A stretch of DNA of 11,337 nucleotides from Chloroflexota bacterium (GCA_003695215.1 RFIM01000252.1:1-11337), one strand, 5' to 3'. Positions 1 to 7,075 are shown, counted from the first letter of the stretch. A program made the numbers and translations. The notes: generated from the sequence alone by a model not told the origin.

Positions 1-28
1 CTTGAGAGAATCGGAGATAGAAGCAGTG

Positions 29-55
29 TTGCGGTATTGCCTTTTGTGCTACAAT
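29..55 (+). promoter_or_regulatory. Candidate extended -10 promoter for the 79-aa gene
   Basis: TGCTACAAT at 47-55 is an extended -10 element (TGn followed by TACAAT, five of six bases of the consensus). A weak -35 candidate, TTGCGG at 29-34, lies 15 bp upstream, which is short but tolerable with an extended -10. Transcription would start near 62 and leave about 145 nt of leader before the gene at 208. The leader contains small inverted repeats (CTGAG-tcg-CTCAG at 70-82) but no structure I can name. Prediction from consensus only. Confidence 0.45.
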
Positions 56-207
56 GATCAGCACAATGCCTGAGTCGCTCAGCTCAGACTTGTCAAGCCG
101 TCTGTGCAGCGTTCAGCAACATACGCCGCCTGGAACTCATCTTAGCTTCTGCAACATGCAGGTGGGGCAAAGATGCCAGCTAAGCAGGCAAAATGGAGTG
201 ACGTGAA

Positions 208-447
208 GTGATGAACGTTGAAAGTGCTATGGCGCGATATCAAGAAATCTACCAGTCGCTCTACAAACGTGCGCCCAGCGAGTTGCGCGATCTGGGAGGC
301 GAATGGGTGCTGGTCAATGGCGCACGCATGACCGTCGAGGAGCTGAAGCAGTTGACCGATCAGCTGCATCGCGAGCTGCAGCAGGAACAGGCGCGCAAAC
401 GCAACTTGGTCAAGCGCTTGCTGAACTGGTTTGGCGGCAGCTCCTGA
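208..447 (+). CDS. Small hypothetical protein, 79 aa, charged helical C-terminal half
   Basis: I do not recognise this protein. It is supported as a gene by a GGAG ribosome-binding site at 195-198, codon use like the neighbours, and a strong hairpin 20 nt after the stop. The start could be GTG at 208 (spacing 9 nt) or the adjacent ATG at 211; GTG fits the spacing better. Residues 1-30 look like a short helical segment (ARYQEIYQSLYKRAP), followed by a turn rich in Gly and Trp (GGEWVLVNG, residues 30-38) and a strongly charged amphipathic helix (about 42-75) rich in Glu, Gln, Leu, Lys and Arg that could form a coiled coil. There is no signal peptide and no membrane segment, so it is probably cytoplasmic. 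It converges on the sugar-binding protein gene and is not in an operon. Function unknown. Confidence 0.7.
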   Translation: MMNVESAMARYQEIYQSLYKRAPSELRDLGGEWVLVNGARMTVEELKQLTDQLHRELQQEQARKRNLVKRLLNWFGGSS

Positions 448-463
448 GCGCCCGCACTGCTAG

Positions 464-506
464 GAACACAAGGGCGCGATCTGAGCTGACCGCGCCCTTG
501 TGATTC
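464..506. terminator. Bidirectional hairpin between convergent genes
   Basis: CACAAGGGCGCG at 467-478 pairs perfectly over 12 bp with CGCGCCCTTGTG at 491-502, with a 12-nt loop. GAA at 464-466 can add three more pairs to TTC at 504-506 around a bulged A503. It lies exactly between the stop of the 79-aa gene (447) and the stop of the leftward binding-protein gene (521), so it can act on transcripts from both sides. Neither strand has a long T tract after the stem. It may therefore work as a weak intrinsic terminator or as a 3'-end stabilising hairpin. Confidence 0.65.
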
Positions 507-520
507 AAGCCGAGTGCAGC

Positions 521-1903
521 TTACTTGCGCGAGGCTGCCAGCAGCTCGTTGGCGAGCTGAGTCAGCTGATCCATGCGCTCGTCCACGTCGGCGCCATCCA
601 GGATGTCATTGAAGGCTTTGCTGGTCTCACTGCGCACAGTCTGGTAGACGTCCACAGAAGGCTCTTCCTTCGTGTTCTCCAGCAGCTGGAAAGCGCTGCG
701 GTAAGCGCGCCCTGTGCCCTCAGCCGCGAAGACATCCTCCAAGTTGGCCGCTGCTGAGCGGCGCACGGGGAAGTAGTTAGTCGCCTTAGCCCAAGCGGCC
801 TGCTGCTCAGCTTCGCTGAACCAACGCAGGAAGAGCCACGCGGCCAGAATCTTCTCAGGCGTCTTGCCCTTGGCAACCACGCTGTTGCTGGCGCCGTATA
901 CGTTCACCACAGGCGGGTTATCGCCGTAGCCTGGGATGGGCGCCACATCGAAGGTGAACGGCTTGGGCGAGTCCTTGATCGCCGACCACACAAACGGGAT
1001 GCCTGAAGACGAGCCTGTGTAGAAGAGCGCGGCACCGTTGGCAAAAGCCGACTGATCGCTACGCGCGCGCGGATCGACCGTCTTCTTAATGCAGCCGTCG
1101 TTCAGCAGCTTCTGGATCGCCTTGGGCAGCACCTTGGCGGCATCGCTGTTGTAGGTGAACTCGCCTGCAGCGCGATCATAGATATCGCCGCCTGCAGCAA
1201 AGGCGCCCGCCGCGATGAACGAGGCATCCGTGCGGATCTGATAGCCATCAGTGCCGCGCCCTTCGCGCACAAAGCGGCAGACCATCTCGCCAAACTCGTC
1301 CCAAGTCTTGGGCGGCCTGCTGTAACCCATCTCAGTCAGCACGTCCACATTGTAGTAAAGAACTTCCACCGAGCGGTAGGTGCTGAAGCCGAGGCGCTGA
1401 TTGTCATGGGCAGCGTTTAGGTCGCTCTCGAAGAAGCGCGTGAACATATCCTGCTCGAAGTCCTGGATGCCCAGCACTGGGTCCTTGAAGAAGACGTCCA
1501 GGTCTACCAGTGCCTGATTGTTCTGATAGACTGCTGCCTGGTTGCCATAGGCCACCACGATCTCCGGCAGTTCGCCCGTCTGGATGCCCGCCGTCACAGC
1601 CGTGAAGATGTCATCGTAGCTGCCCTTCGAGACGACGTTGAGCGTGATGCCAAACGGATTCTCGGCGTTGAACTTCTCCGCCGCCGCTTGCACAGCCGCC
1701 TCACGCTGGCCGCTGTGCTGATGCCACCAGGTGATGGTCGTGCCTTTGGGATCGACGCCTGCGTAGGCACCTTCAGCCACAGGCAGCTTCAGATCGAAGG
1801 TCTTCACGTACGTGCCTTGCGCAGCCGTGTTGTTCACGCCCGCAAAGCCGATGACGATAGCAGCGATGACTGCCAGCGCCAAAACTTTGGTGAGCTTGCT
1901 CAT
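521..1903 (-). CDS. ABC transporter sugar-binding protein (extracellular solute-binding family 1, UgpB-like), 460 aa
   Basis: This is an extracytoplasmic solute-binding protein of the type that captures sugars, oligosaccharides or glycerol-3-phosphate for an ABC importer. The ATG at 1903 is preferred over the longer frame (to 1999) because GGAGGA lies just upstream and a clean Sec signal follows: K3-K6, a hydrophobic core at about 7-22, and a TAA-Q cleavage site after A28. There is no lipobox cysteine, so it would be secreted or held by another means rather than lipid-anchored. The mature part has the family layout: an opening sheet with ITWWHQHSG, a GELPEIVVAYGNQ strand, the TEMGYSRPPKTWDEF hinge segment, and near the C terminus the NVYGASNSVV and LFLRWFSEAEQQ motifs. 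About 460 aa is normal for the family. No permease or ATPase gene is adjacent, so the partners must be elsewhere. Ligand unknown. Confidence 0.9.
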   Translation of the reverse strand: MSKLTKVLALAVIAAIVIGFAGVNNTAAQGTYVKTFDLKLPVAEGAYAGVDPKGTTITWWHQHSGQREAAVQAAAEKFNAENPFGITLNVVSKGSYDDIFTAVTAGIQTGELPEIVVAYGNQAAVYQNNQALVDLDVFFKDPVLGIQDFEQDMFTRFFESDLNAAHDNQRLGFSTYRSVEVLYYNVDVLTEMGYSRPPKTWDEFGEMVCRFVREGRGTDGYQIRTDASFIAAGAFAAGGDIYDRAAGEFTYNSDAAKVLPKAIQKLLNDGCIKKTVDPRARSDQSAFANGAALFYTGSSSGIPFVWSAIKDSPKPFTFDVAPIPGYGDNPPVVNVYGASNSVVAKGKTPEKILAAWLFLRWFSEAEQQAAWAKATNYFPVRRSAAANLEDVFAAEGTGRAYRSAFQLLENTKEEPSVDVYQTVRSETSKAFNDILDGADVDERMDQLTQLANELLAASRK

Positions 1904-1933
1904 ATGTCCTCCAGCTCTTGTTGCTAAGCGATA

Positions 1934-1947
1934 GGCACCTGTGTGCC
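1934..1947. promoter_or_regulatory. Inverted repeat upstream of the binding-protein gene
   Basis: GGCAC-CTGT-GTGCC is a perfect 5-4-5 inverted repeat 31-44 bp upstream of the binding-protein start codon. It could be an operator for a sugar-responsive repressor or a small hairpin in the 5' UTR. A second, imperfect dyad (CTTTTAA at 1969-1975, TTAAGAG at 1983-1989) lies further upstream. I see no convincing -35/-10 pair for this strand, so the role is open. Confidence 0.3.
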
Positions 1948-2014
1948 AACATCGAGCATACTCAAAGTCTTTTAAGAATGCATTAAGAGTCAGCGGCATT
2001 TAGTTAACTTTCGG

Positions 2015-2049
2015 CAGGCAAGGCGTTGTTGAAGAATCAGGCAAGGCGT
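2015..2049. repeat. 12-bp direct repeat flanking the -35 of the isomerase-like gene
   Basis: CAGGCAAGGCGT occurs at 2015-2026 and again at 2038-2049, a 23-bp period, close to two helical turns. The first copy ends just before the predicted -35 box (2029-2034). The second fills most of the spacer between -35 and -10. This placement suits a regulator that binds two half-sites on one face of the DNA, but it may also be a chance duplication. Confidence 0.4.
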
Positions 2050-2057
2050 GGTATCTT
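2029..2057 (+). promoter_or_regulatory. Candidate sigma-70 promoter for the isomerase-like gene
   Basis: TTGAAG at 2029-2034 and TATCTT at 2052-2057 are separated by 17 bp and match the consensus at four of six bases each. Transcription would start near 2064, giving a leader of about 30 nt before the ATG at 2093. It overlaps the CAGGCAAGGCGT direct repeat. Confidence 0.35.
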
Positions 2058-2092
2058 TCAGGCGCTTTACGCCATGCTTTTGGGAGCCTTCA

Positions 2093-3157
2093 ATGATTCT
2101 TGACGATCCTGAGGCACTGCGCGCCTTCGACGCCTATGGCATGTTCAACTCCCTTGAACGTGCCGCTGAGCAAGTGGACGCCGCTTGGCAGGCGCGCCTG
2201 AGCTTGCCTTTGCCCGAGAATGCGCGCTTTGTAGATAAGCTGGTCATCGCTGCGCTCAGCGACGCCGCAGCCGCGACTGAGCTCTTCGCCGCGCTCGTCG
2301 CTGAGACGCTCAACCTGCCTGTGGCCATCTGTCGTGGCTACGACCTGCCCGCTTATGCCGACGGACAAGCGACGCTCGTCATTCTGCTTGACCATAGCGG
2401 CGATACCGAAGAGACCTTCAGCGCCTTCGATTTGGCTGATGCGCGTGGCACGCAAGTTTTGGCCATCACCAGCGGCGGCGCTCTGGCCGAATATGCCAAG
2501 CGCTCAGGCGTGGCGTTGTGGCACTACGCATTCAATGGCGTCTCGCGCCTTGCTTTTTACACGCAGGTGACGCTCTTGCTGGCGCTCGTAGAGCGGCTTG
2601 GCTTGGTGAGCGATCCGAGCGCGGAGGTGCAGGAAGCTATTGCGCAGCTCAGGCTGAGCGCGCAAAATTTCGGCATCGCTGTTGAGCCGACGCGCAATCC
2701 TGCCAAGCGCCTGGCCGCTCAGATGATCGAGCGCGTGCCGCTGATCTACGGCGCAGGCTTCATGGCTGCTGTGGCGCGCCGCTGGCAGCTCAGCTTGCAA
2801 CAAAATGCCAAGACCTTAGCAATTTGTGATGAATTGCCCAATCTCGATTATAATCTGCTGCAAGGTCTGACCAACTTGCCCGACTCAGTGCGCTTGGCTG
2901 CAGTCTGCCTTGTTGCGCCGCACCACGACCATCCGCGCATCGCTTTACGCCAAGAGCTGACGCGCCGCGCCGTGATGGAAGCGGGCTTCGTGCCTGATAG
3001 CATCTTAGGCGCAGGCGAGAGCGCCTTGGCGCAAGCGCTGACAGCAGCTCACTTCGGCGATTATGTCAGCTGCTATTTGGCGGCACTTTACAACACCGAT
3101 CCGATGCCGACGCCTGCCATCGGGCGGCTGATCGATCAACTGCGCAGCGCTCGATAA
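2093..3157 (+). CDS. Diverged SIS-domain protein of the bifunctional phosphoglucose/phosphomannose isomerase family, 354 aa
   Basis: The ATG at 2093 is chosen because GGGAG precedes it and because the family begins here; the frame stays open to 2048. Two SIS (sugar isomerase) domains can be traced. The N-terminal one (about 45-170) keeps the phosphosugar loop HSGDTEET (101-108) and LAITSGG. The C-terminal PGI/PMI domain (about 200-350) keeps TRNPAKRLA, VPLIYGAG, VARRW, HPRIALRQELT, GESALAQ, GDYVSCYLA and a DPxPTP end. As I recall the family, the N-terminal glycine loop reads GMGGSAIG; here residues 54-61 read ALSDAAAA. The positions matching the catalytic Glu and His of the Pyrobaculum enzyme (in NENAK and NHN) appear as Gln237 and Tyr253. 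The fold assignment is firm. Isomerase activity between glucose-6-P or mannose-6-P and fructose-6-P is doubtful, and a sugar-phosphate-sensing role is possible. Confidence 0.85.
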   Translation: MILDDPEALRAFDAYGMFNSLERAAEQVDAAWQARLSLPLPENARFVDKLVIAALSDAAAATELFAALVAETLNLPVAICRGYDLPAYADGQATLVILLDHSGDTEETFSAFDLADARGTQVLAITSGGALAEYAKRSGVALWHYAFNGVSRLAFYTQVTLLLALVERLGLVSDPSAEVQEAIAQLRLSAQNFGIAVEPTRNPAKRLAAQMIERVPLIYGAGFMAAVARRWQLSLQQNAKTLAICDELPNLDYNLLQGLTNLPDSVRLAAVCLVAPHHDHPRIALRQELTRRAVMEAGFVPDSILGAGESALAQALTAAHFGDYVSCYLAALYNTDPMPTPAIGRLIDQLRSAR

Positions 3158-3220
3158 TCTTTATTAAGAGAGCCACAATTTTGATCGGCATGTGTGGCGC
3201 GTTCATAGGAGAAACTGAGC

Positions 3221-4318
3221 ATGACTGAAGCAGTCAAACCTGATCACGTCCGCTTGTTCATCCCAGGCCCAACTGAAGTGCGGCGCGAGATCCTCGAGGC
3301 GCAAAGCCATTGGATGATCGGGCACCGCGGCGCAGATTTTGAGACGCTCTTCGCCCGCGTGCAAGGCAAGTTGCGCCAACTCTTCTATACCCAATCGCGC
3401 GTGTACGTCTCTACCTCTTCAGGCACAGGCCTTTGGGAAGCCGCCTCGCGCAATTGCGTCCGCGATGACAAGAAAGTGCTGCACTTGGTCAACGGTGCCT
3501 TCAGCGAGCGTTGGTATGAGGTCAGCAAAGCTAATGGCAAGCAAGCAGAAGCGCTGGAAGCCGAATGGGGACGCGCTATCAAGCCTGAGCAGCTCGAGGA
3601 GCGCCTGCGCGCTCAGCACTATGACGCCGTGGCTATCGTCCTGAACGAGACCAGCACTGGTGTCAAGAATCCGCTCGAAGAGATGGCAGCCGTCATCCGC
3701 CAATATCCTGACACGCTGATCTTAGTAGACGCCGTCAGCATTCTCGGCGGCTATAAGATTGATTTCGACGGGCTTGGCTTAGACGTCTTGCTGACTTCAA
3801 CGCAAAAGGCGATGGCCTTGCCGCCAGGCTTGGCCTTCGCAGCCGTCTCGGATCGCGTGCTGGAGCGCGCCAAGCAGGTGCCTTATCGCGGCTACTACTT
3901 CGATTTCATCGAGCTGGAGAAATTCCTGCTCAAGAATCACACGCCTGCCACGCCGAACATCTCGCTGCTCTACGCAACCGATAAGCAGCTAGATTACATG
4001 CTTGCAGAAGGCTTAGAGGCACGTTTTGCGCGGCATGAGCAGATGGCGCAAGCCACGCGCGACTGGGTAGCTGAGGCAGGCTTCGCCATGTTCTCTGAGG
4101 AAGGCTACCATTCGCCAACGGTCACGACCGTTGCCAACACGCGCCGCATCGATGTGAAAGCGCTCAACAAATTCCTCAAGGCGCGCGGCATGACCATCTC
4201 AGATGGCTATGGCAAGCTGAAAGACTCAACCTTCCGCATCGCGCACATGGGCGACCTCATGCCTTCTGACATGGAAGCGCTCTTCGCTGCCATGAACGAA
4301 TTCCTAGCGCAAGCCTGA
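3221..4318 (+). CDS. Class V PLP-dependent aminotransferase (alanine-glyoxylate / serine-pyruvate type), 365 aa
   Basis: This cytosolic fold-type I enzyme moves an amino group between an amino acid such as serine or alanine and a 2-oxo acid such as glyoxylate or pyruvate. AGGAGA at 3207-3212 sits 8 nt before the ATG. The family opening LFIPGPTEV (12-20), with IGHR and the PLP phosphate loop SSGTG (66-70), is present. D170 in ILVDAVS should hold the pyridine nitrogen, and K196 in TSTQKAMALPPG is the Schiff-base lysine. R339 in FRIAHMGD is the likely substrate-carboxylate arginine. At 365 aa it is close to the usual 360-390. It follows the isomerase-like gene by 63 nt on the same strand, so the two may be cotranscribed. 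The substrate cannot be read from sequence: serine-glyoxylate and phosphoserine aminotransferases of class V share these motifs. Confidence 0.9.
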   Translation: MTEAVKPDHVRLFIPGPTEVRREILEAQSHWMIGHRGADFETLFARVQGKLRQLFYTQSRVYVSTSSGTGLWEAASRNCVRDDKKVLHLVNGAFSERWYEVSKANGKQAEALEAEWGRAIKPEQLEERLRAQHYDAVAIVLNETSTGVKNPLEEMAAVIRQYPDTLILVDAVSILGGYKIDFDGLGLDVLLTSTQKAMALPPGLAFAAVSDRVLERAKQVPYRGYYFDFIELEKFLLKNHTPATPNISLLYATDKQLDYMLAEGLEARFARHEQMAQATRDWVAEAGFAMFSEEGYHSPTVTTVANTRRIDVKALNKFLKARGMTISDGYGKLKDSTFRIAHMGDLMPSDMEALFAAMNEFLAQA

Positions 4319-4325
4319 GAAGTTC

Positions 4326-4360
4326 GCCGCCTTGTTGCCTGATGGCGCAAGGCGGCCTTT
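4326..4360 (+). terminator. Hairpin between aminotransferase and glycosyltransferase genes
   Basis: GCCGCCTTG at 4326-4334 pairs perfectly with CAAGGCGGC at 4348-4356. The 13-nt loop can itself close as GCC-TGAT-GGC. A short CTTT follows at 4357-4360. It starts 8 nt after the aminotransferase stop codon. The stem is strong but the T tract is weak, so it is either a partial terminator that lowers expression of the next gene or an mRNA-stability element. Confidence 0.55.
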
Positions 4361-4380
4361 GGCTGCGCTTCTGAAGAACT

Positions 4381-5625
4381 ATGGCGTCTTTTTGGTTCAT
4401 CTCGGCGCCGCTAGCAGGGCATACCGATTGGGGCGGAATGCTCAAGACGGCGCAATACTTGCAGGCCAGCGGCCATCAGGTGCTGTGGGTCTCAGAGCCG
4501 CCGCTGGAGGGCCTGATCAGCGCGGCAGGTGTGCCCTTCGCAGCGATCGCCGCCACAGGCTGGGCTTGGCTGAGGCCGCCGCCAGCTGATCTGCGCGGCA
4601 TGAATCCGCTCGAGGCGATGTTCCTGCGCTATCGGCGCGCCTTGGATTCATGGCTGAGCGAAGAGTTGATACCACCTGCTTTTGAGGCAATCCTCAACCT
4701 TGCGCAGTCGCGCGGTGTGCCTGACCTGATTGTGACCGATCCGTTCTTGAGCGCGGTCGCTTTTGCTGCCGAGAAGTTGGACGTACCCATTGCAGTTGCC
4801 GGCTGGGTAGCTGGGCAACCGCTCCATGAAGAGCGCCTGCACGCGGTGCAAGCCGATCTGAGCCGTCTGAGCCGCGAGCGCATTGCGCGGCTGAAGGCGC
4901 GCTTCGGCGTGCGCGGCGTGAACTTCTCCGAAGGCGCGGCGCCTGCTGTACAATCGCCGCATTTGCACATCAGCTACTTCAACCGCGCGTGGTATCAGGC
5001 TGACCCTGAGCCGTTGCCACAGACTCAGTTCGTTGGCGGTAGGGTAGACCTGCCCACGACGCCTGTGCCGCAGTGGCTTGCGGAGATTCCTCAGGAAGCG
5101 CCTTTGGCGCTCATCACGCTCGGCAGCGTTTTCACGGGCGATCTCGGCTTCTTCAGCTGGGCAGCGCAGGCGGCAGCGCGTTTAGGCATGCTCCCGATCG
5201 TGGTCTTAGGCAGGAATCCAATCGCGCCTGAGAAGAAAGCTGAGCTGAAGGCGGCTCTACCTGCTGGCACGCGTCTGCTCTCATGGCTCGATTACGATCA
5301 CGTCTTCCCGCGCCTGAAGGTGATCGTGCATCATGGCGGCATGGGGACGACTCATCGCGCTGCTGTGCAAGGCATTCCGCAAGTAGTAGTGCCACACGCG
5401 GCCGATCAGCGCGCTCAAGCGCGCCGCGTGGCCCAAGCGAAGGTCGGGCTGAATTTGAGCGCGCATCAGGTGCGCAATGGGCAGCTTTTGCCTGCCTTGC
5501 GCGCTGTCACAACCGATGAGCGCGTTTTAGCGAACGCGCAGCGCCTCGCCGCTGAGCTGGCTGCGCTTGGCGGCAAAGCGCGCGCCGCTGAGCTGCTCAC
5601 GGCCTTAGCTGAGCGCCGCGCCTAG
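4381..5625 (+). CDS. GT1-family (UDP-glycosyltransferase-like) glycosyltransferase, 414 aa
   Basis: This GT-B glycosyltransferase would transfer a sugar from a nucleotide donor to a small or lipid acceptor. The N-terminal acceptor domain opens with FWFISAPLAGHTDWGG, in which H14 is the expected catalytic-base position for this family. The C-terminal donor domain starts near residue 240 (ALITLGSVF). It carries the GT1 signature from about 315 to 345: VIVHHGGMGTTHRA with H317/H318 and G319/G320, then GIPQVVVPHAADQRAQA. The length matches bacterial MGT, CrtX and rhamnosyltransferase-B relatives at about 400-430 aa. The ATG lacks a good Shine-Dalgarno (only GAAGAA upstream), so translation may be modest. 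It lies 62 nt after the aminotransferase behind a hairpin. Its stop overlaps that of the convergent gene. The acceptor is unknown; carotenoids, sterol- or hopanoid-like lipids and polyketides are all possible. Confidence 0.88.
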   Translation: MASFWFISAPLAGHTDWGGMLKTAQYLQASGHQVLWVSEPPLEGLISAAGVPFAAIAATGWAWLRPPPADLRGMNPLEAMFLRYRRALDSWLSEELIPPAFEAILNLAQSRGVPDLIVTDPFLSAVAFAAEKLDVPIAVAGWVAGQPLHEERLHAVQADLSRLSRERIARLKARFGVRGVNFSEGAAPAVQSPHLHISYFNRAWYQADPEPLPQTQFVGGRVDLPTTPVPQWLAEIPQEAPLALITLGSVFTGDLGFFSWAAQAAARLGMLPIVVLGRNPIAPEKKAELKAALPAGTRLLSWLDYDHVFPRLKVIVHHGGMGTTHRAAVQGIPQVVVPHAADQRAQARRVAQAKVGLNLSAHQVRNGQLLPALRAVTTDERVLANAQRLAAELAALGGKARAAELLTALAERRA

Positions 5626-6947
5626 CCTTTGCGGCCGAATTTTTCGGCCAACAGATCGGCGAGCGTTGGCGCGCCGATGATCTGCAACTCATAGCGCACG
5701 CGCACCAGCGGCGCCGTCACTTTGATGATGCGCCGCAGGTCAATCGGCGTGGCTGTCAGCACTAGATCGGCGTTGCATGCGGCGATAGTCGCTTCCAGCT
5801 CGGCTATCTGCGCTGCACCATAGCCCATTGCAGGCAAGAGCGCGCCAATGTGCGGATAGCGCACATAGACGTCTTGCAACGAGCCAACCGCGTAGGGACG
5901 CGGATCGATCAGCTCTGCGGCGCCGAAACGCCGCGCCGCGACCACACCTGCGCCGTAGGGCATCTCGCCATGCGTTAGCGTCGGGCCATCTTCGATCACC
6001 AGCACGCGCTTGCCGCGAATCTGCTCAGCGGCTTCGACGAACAGCGGCGAGGCCGCTTCAAAAATCGGCGCGCTCGGCTTCAGGCGCTCCAAATTCTCGC
6101 GCACTGCCTGGATATCAGCGTAGTTGGCTGTATCCACTTTGTTCAGCACGAAGGCATCTGCCAAGCGCGCGTTGGCCTCGCCTGGATAGTAGGTCAGCTC
6201 GTGACCAGGACGATGCGGATCAGCGATCACAATGTGCAAGTCAGAGGCGAAGAAGGGCAGATCGTTGTTGCCGCCATCCCAGAGGATGATGTCAGCTTCT
6301 TCCTCAGCGCAGGCCAGGATAAGGGCATAATCCACGCCTGCGTAGACGATATGCCCGTTATCCAAATGTGGCTCGAATTCCTCGCGCTCTTCGATAGTCG
6401 TTTGGTTCAGCTCGAGATCGGCGTGGCTGGCAAAGCGCTGCACCACCTGTTTTTGCAGATCGCCGTAAGGCATTGGATGACGCACGACCACAACGCGCCA
6501 GCCCAGCTCTTTGAGCGCACGGGCCACGTAGCGCGTAGCTTGGCTCTTGCCGCAGCCCGTGCGCACTGCGCCAACCGAGACCACAGGCTTGCGGCTCTTC
6601 AGTTGTGTGCGCCGCGTGCCAAGCAAGCTGAAATCGGCGCCGAGCGCCACGACCTGCGCCGCTTTATGCATCACGTAGGCATGGGCAACATCGCTGTAAG
6701 AAAAATAGACCTGCTGAATGCCATGTTCGGCGATCAGGCGCGGTAACTCGGCTTCATCATAGATCGGAATGCCCTCAGGGTAGAGCGTGCCTGCCAGCTC
6801 AGGCGGATAGCGCCTGCCTTCGATGCCAGGGATCTGTGTGGCAGTGAAGGCGACCACTTCCACAGATGGATCATCGCGGAAGCAGACGTTGAAATTGTGA
6901 AAATCGCGCCCGGCAGCGCCCATGATCAAAATCTTTGTGCGGCTCAT
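5622..6947 (-). CDS. Cyclic 2,3-diphosphoglycerate synthetase-like P-loop GTPase, 441 aa
   Basis: The protein resembles archaeal cyclic 2,3-diphosphoglycerate synthetase and its many bacterial homologues, usually annotated as a GTPase or cDPGS-like protein. The ATG at 6947 is chosen over the frame start at 7115 because the conserved N-terminal strand follows directly: KILIMGAAGRDFHNFN (5-20), a Rossmann-like dinucleotide-type loop. A P-loop GAVRTGCGKS (126-135) with K134 and S135 begins the NTPase domain. It is followed by VVRHPMPYGDL, IEEREEFEPHL, ILWDGGNNDLPFF (a Walker-B-like Asp) and IADPHRPGHEL, then FVLNKVDTA, the guanine-type NKxD motif. The length is close to the 460 aa of the Methanothermus fervidus enzyme. 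It shares a divergent control region with isocitrate dehydrogenase. In the archaeon the product is a thermoprotectant; in bacteria the role is uncertain, so the biochemical name is provisional. Confidence 0.85.
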   Translation of the reverse strand: MSRTKILIMGAAGRDFHNFNVCFRDDPSVEVVAFTATQIPGIEGRRYPPELAGTLYPEGIPIYDEAELPRLIAEHGIQQVYFSYSDVAHAYVMHKAAQVVALGADFSLLGTRRTQLKSRKPVVSVGAVRTGCGKSQATRYVARALKELGWRVVVVRHPMPYGDLQKQVVQRFASHADLELNQTTIEEREEFEPHLDNGHIVYAGVDYALILACAEEEADIILWDGGNNDLPFFASDLHIVIADPHRPGHELTYYPGEANARLADAFVLNKVDTANYADIQAVRENLERLKPSAPIFEAASPLFVEAAEQIRGKRVLVIEDGPTLTHGEMPYGAGVVAARRFGAAELIDPRPYAVGSLQDVYVRYPHIGALLPAMGYGAAQIAELEATIAACNADLVLTATPIDLRRIIKVTAPLVRVRYELQIIGAPTLADLLAEKFGRKG

Positions 6948-6987
6948 GGCAAAAGCCTTTTCAAAAGCATATACATTCTTGCACAAT

Positions 6988-7016
6988 AGCCTAACATCTT
7001 GCGCTTGAGCGGTCAA
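6988..7016 (-). promoter_or_regulatory. Candidate promoter for the cDPGS-like gene
   Basis: Read on the minus strand, TTGACC (7016-7011) is followed after 17 bp by TAGGCT (6993-6988). The -35 matches five of six consensus bases and the -10 three of six. The start would fall near 6981, about 34 nt before the ATG at 6947. An AAAAGG stretch just before the ATG is the likely ribosome-binding site. Confidence 0.4.
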
Positions 7017-7046
7017 GGCAGCCTGAGGAGCTATCGGCTGTTTGAT

Positions 7047-7075
7047 TTGTGAAGCGAGTGCACTTTCGCTAGAAT
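7047..7075 (+). promoter_or_regulatory. Candidate promoter for isocitrate dehydrogenase
   Basis: TTGTGA at 7047-7052 and TAGAAT at 7070-7075 are spaced by 17 bp and match four and five of six consensus bases. Transcription would start near 7082, giving about 60 nt of leader. It lies back to back with the cDPGS-like promoter, with about 30 bp between the two -35 boxes, so one regulator could control both genes. Confidence 0.45.

Noticed and set aside
66..206. A 46-codon open frame starting near the predicted transcription start and ending 1 nt before the 79-aa gene.
   Set aside because: It could be a leaderless upstream frame coupled to the next gene, but it uses AGA, AGG, GGA and CTA codons that the neighbours seldom use, is rich in Ser and Cys, and has no ribosome-binding site.
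1904..1999. N-terminal extension of the sugar-binding protein to an upstream ATG.
   Set aside because: It would put 32 non-hydrophobic residues before the Sec signal; the ATG at 1903 has GGAGGA and gives a normal signal peptide.
1982..3170. ATTAAGAG present in two intergenic regions (1982-1989 and 3163-3170).
   Set aside because: An 8-bp match in AT-rich intergenic DNA is easily random, and the two sites stand in different positions relative to the genes.
5828..6289. Rightward 153-codon frame antisense to the cDPGS-like gene.
   Set aside because: Arg/Ser/Ala-rich composition typical of a shadow frame, with no ribosome-binding site or domain.
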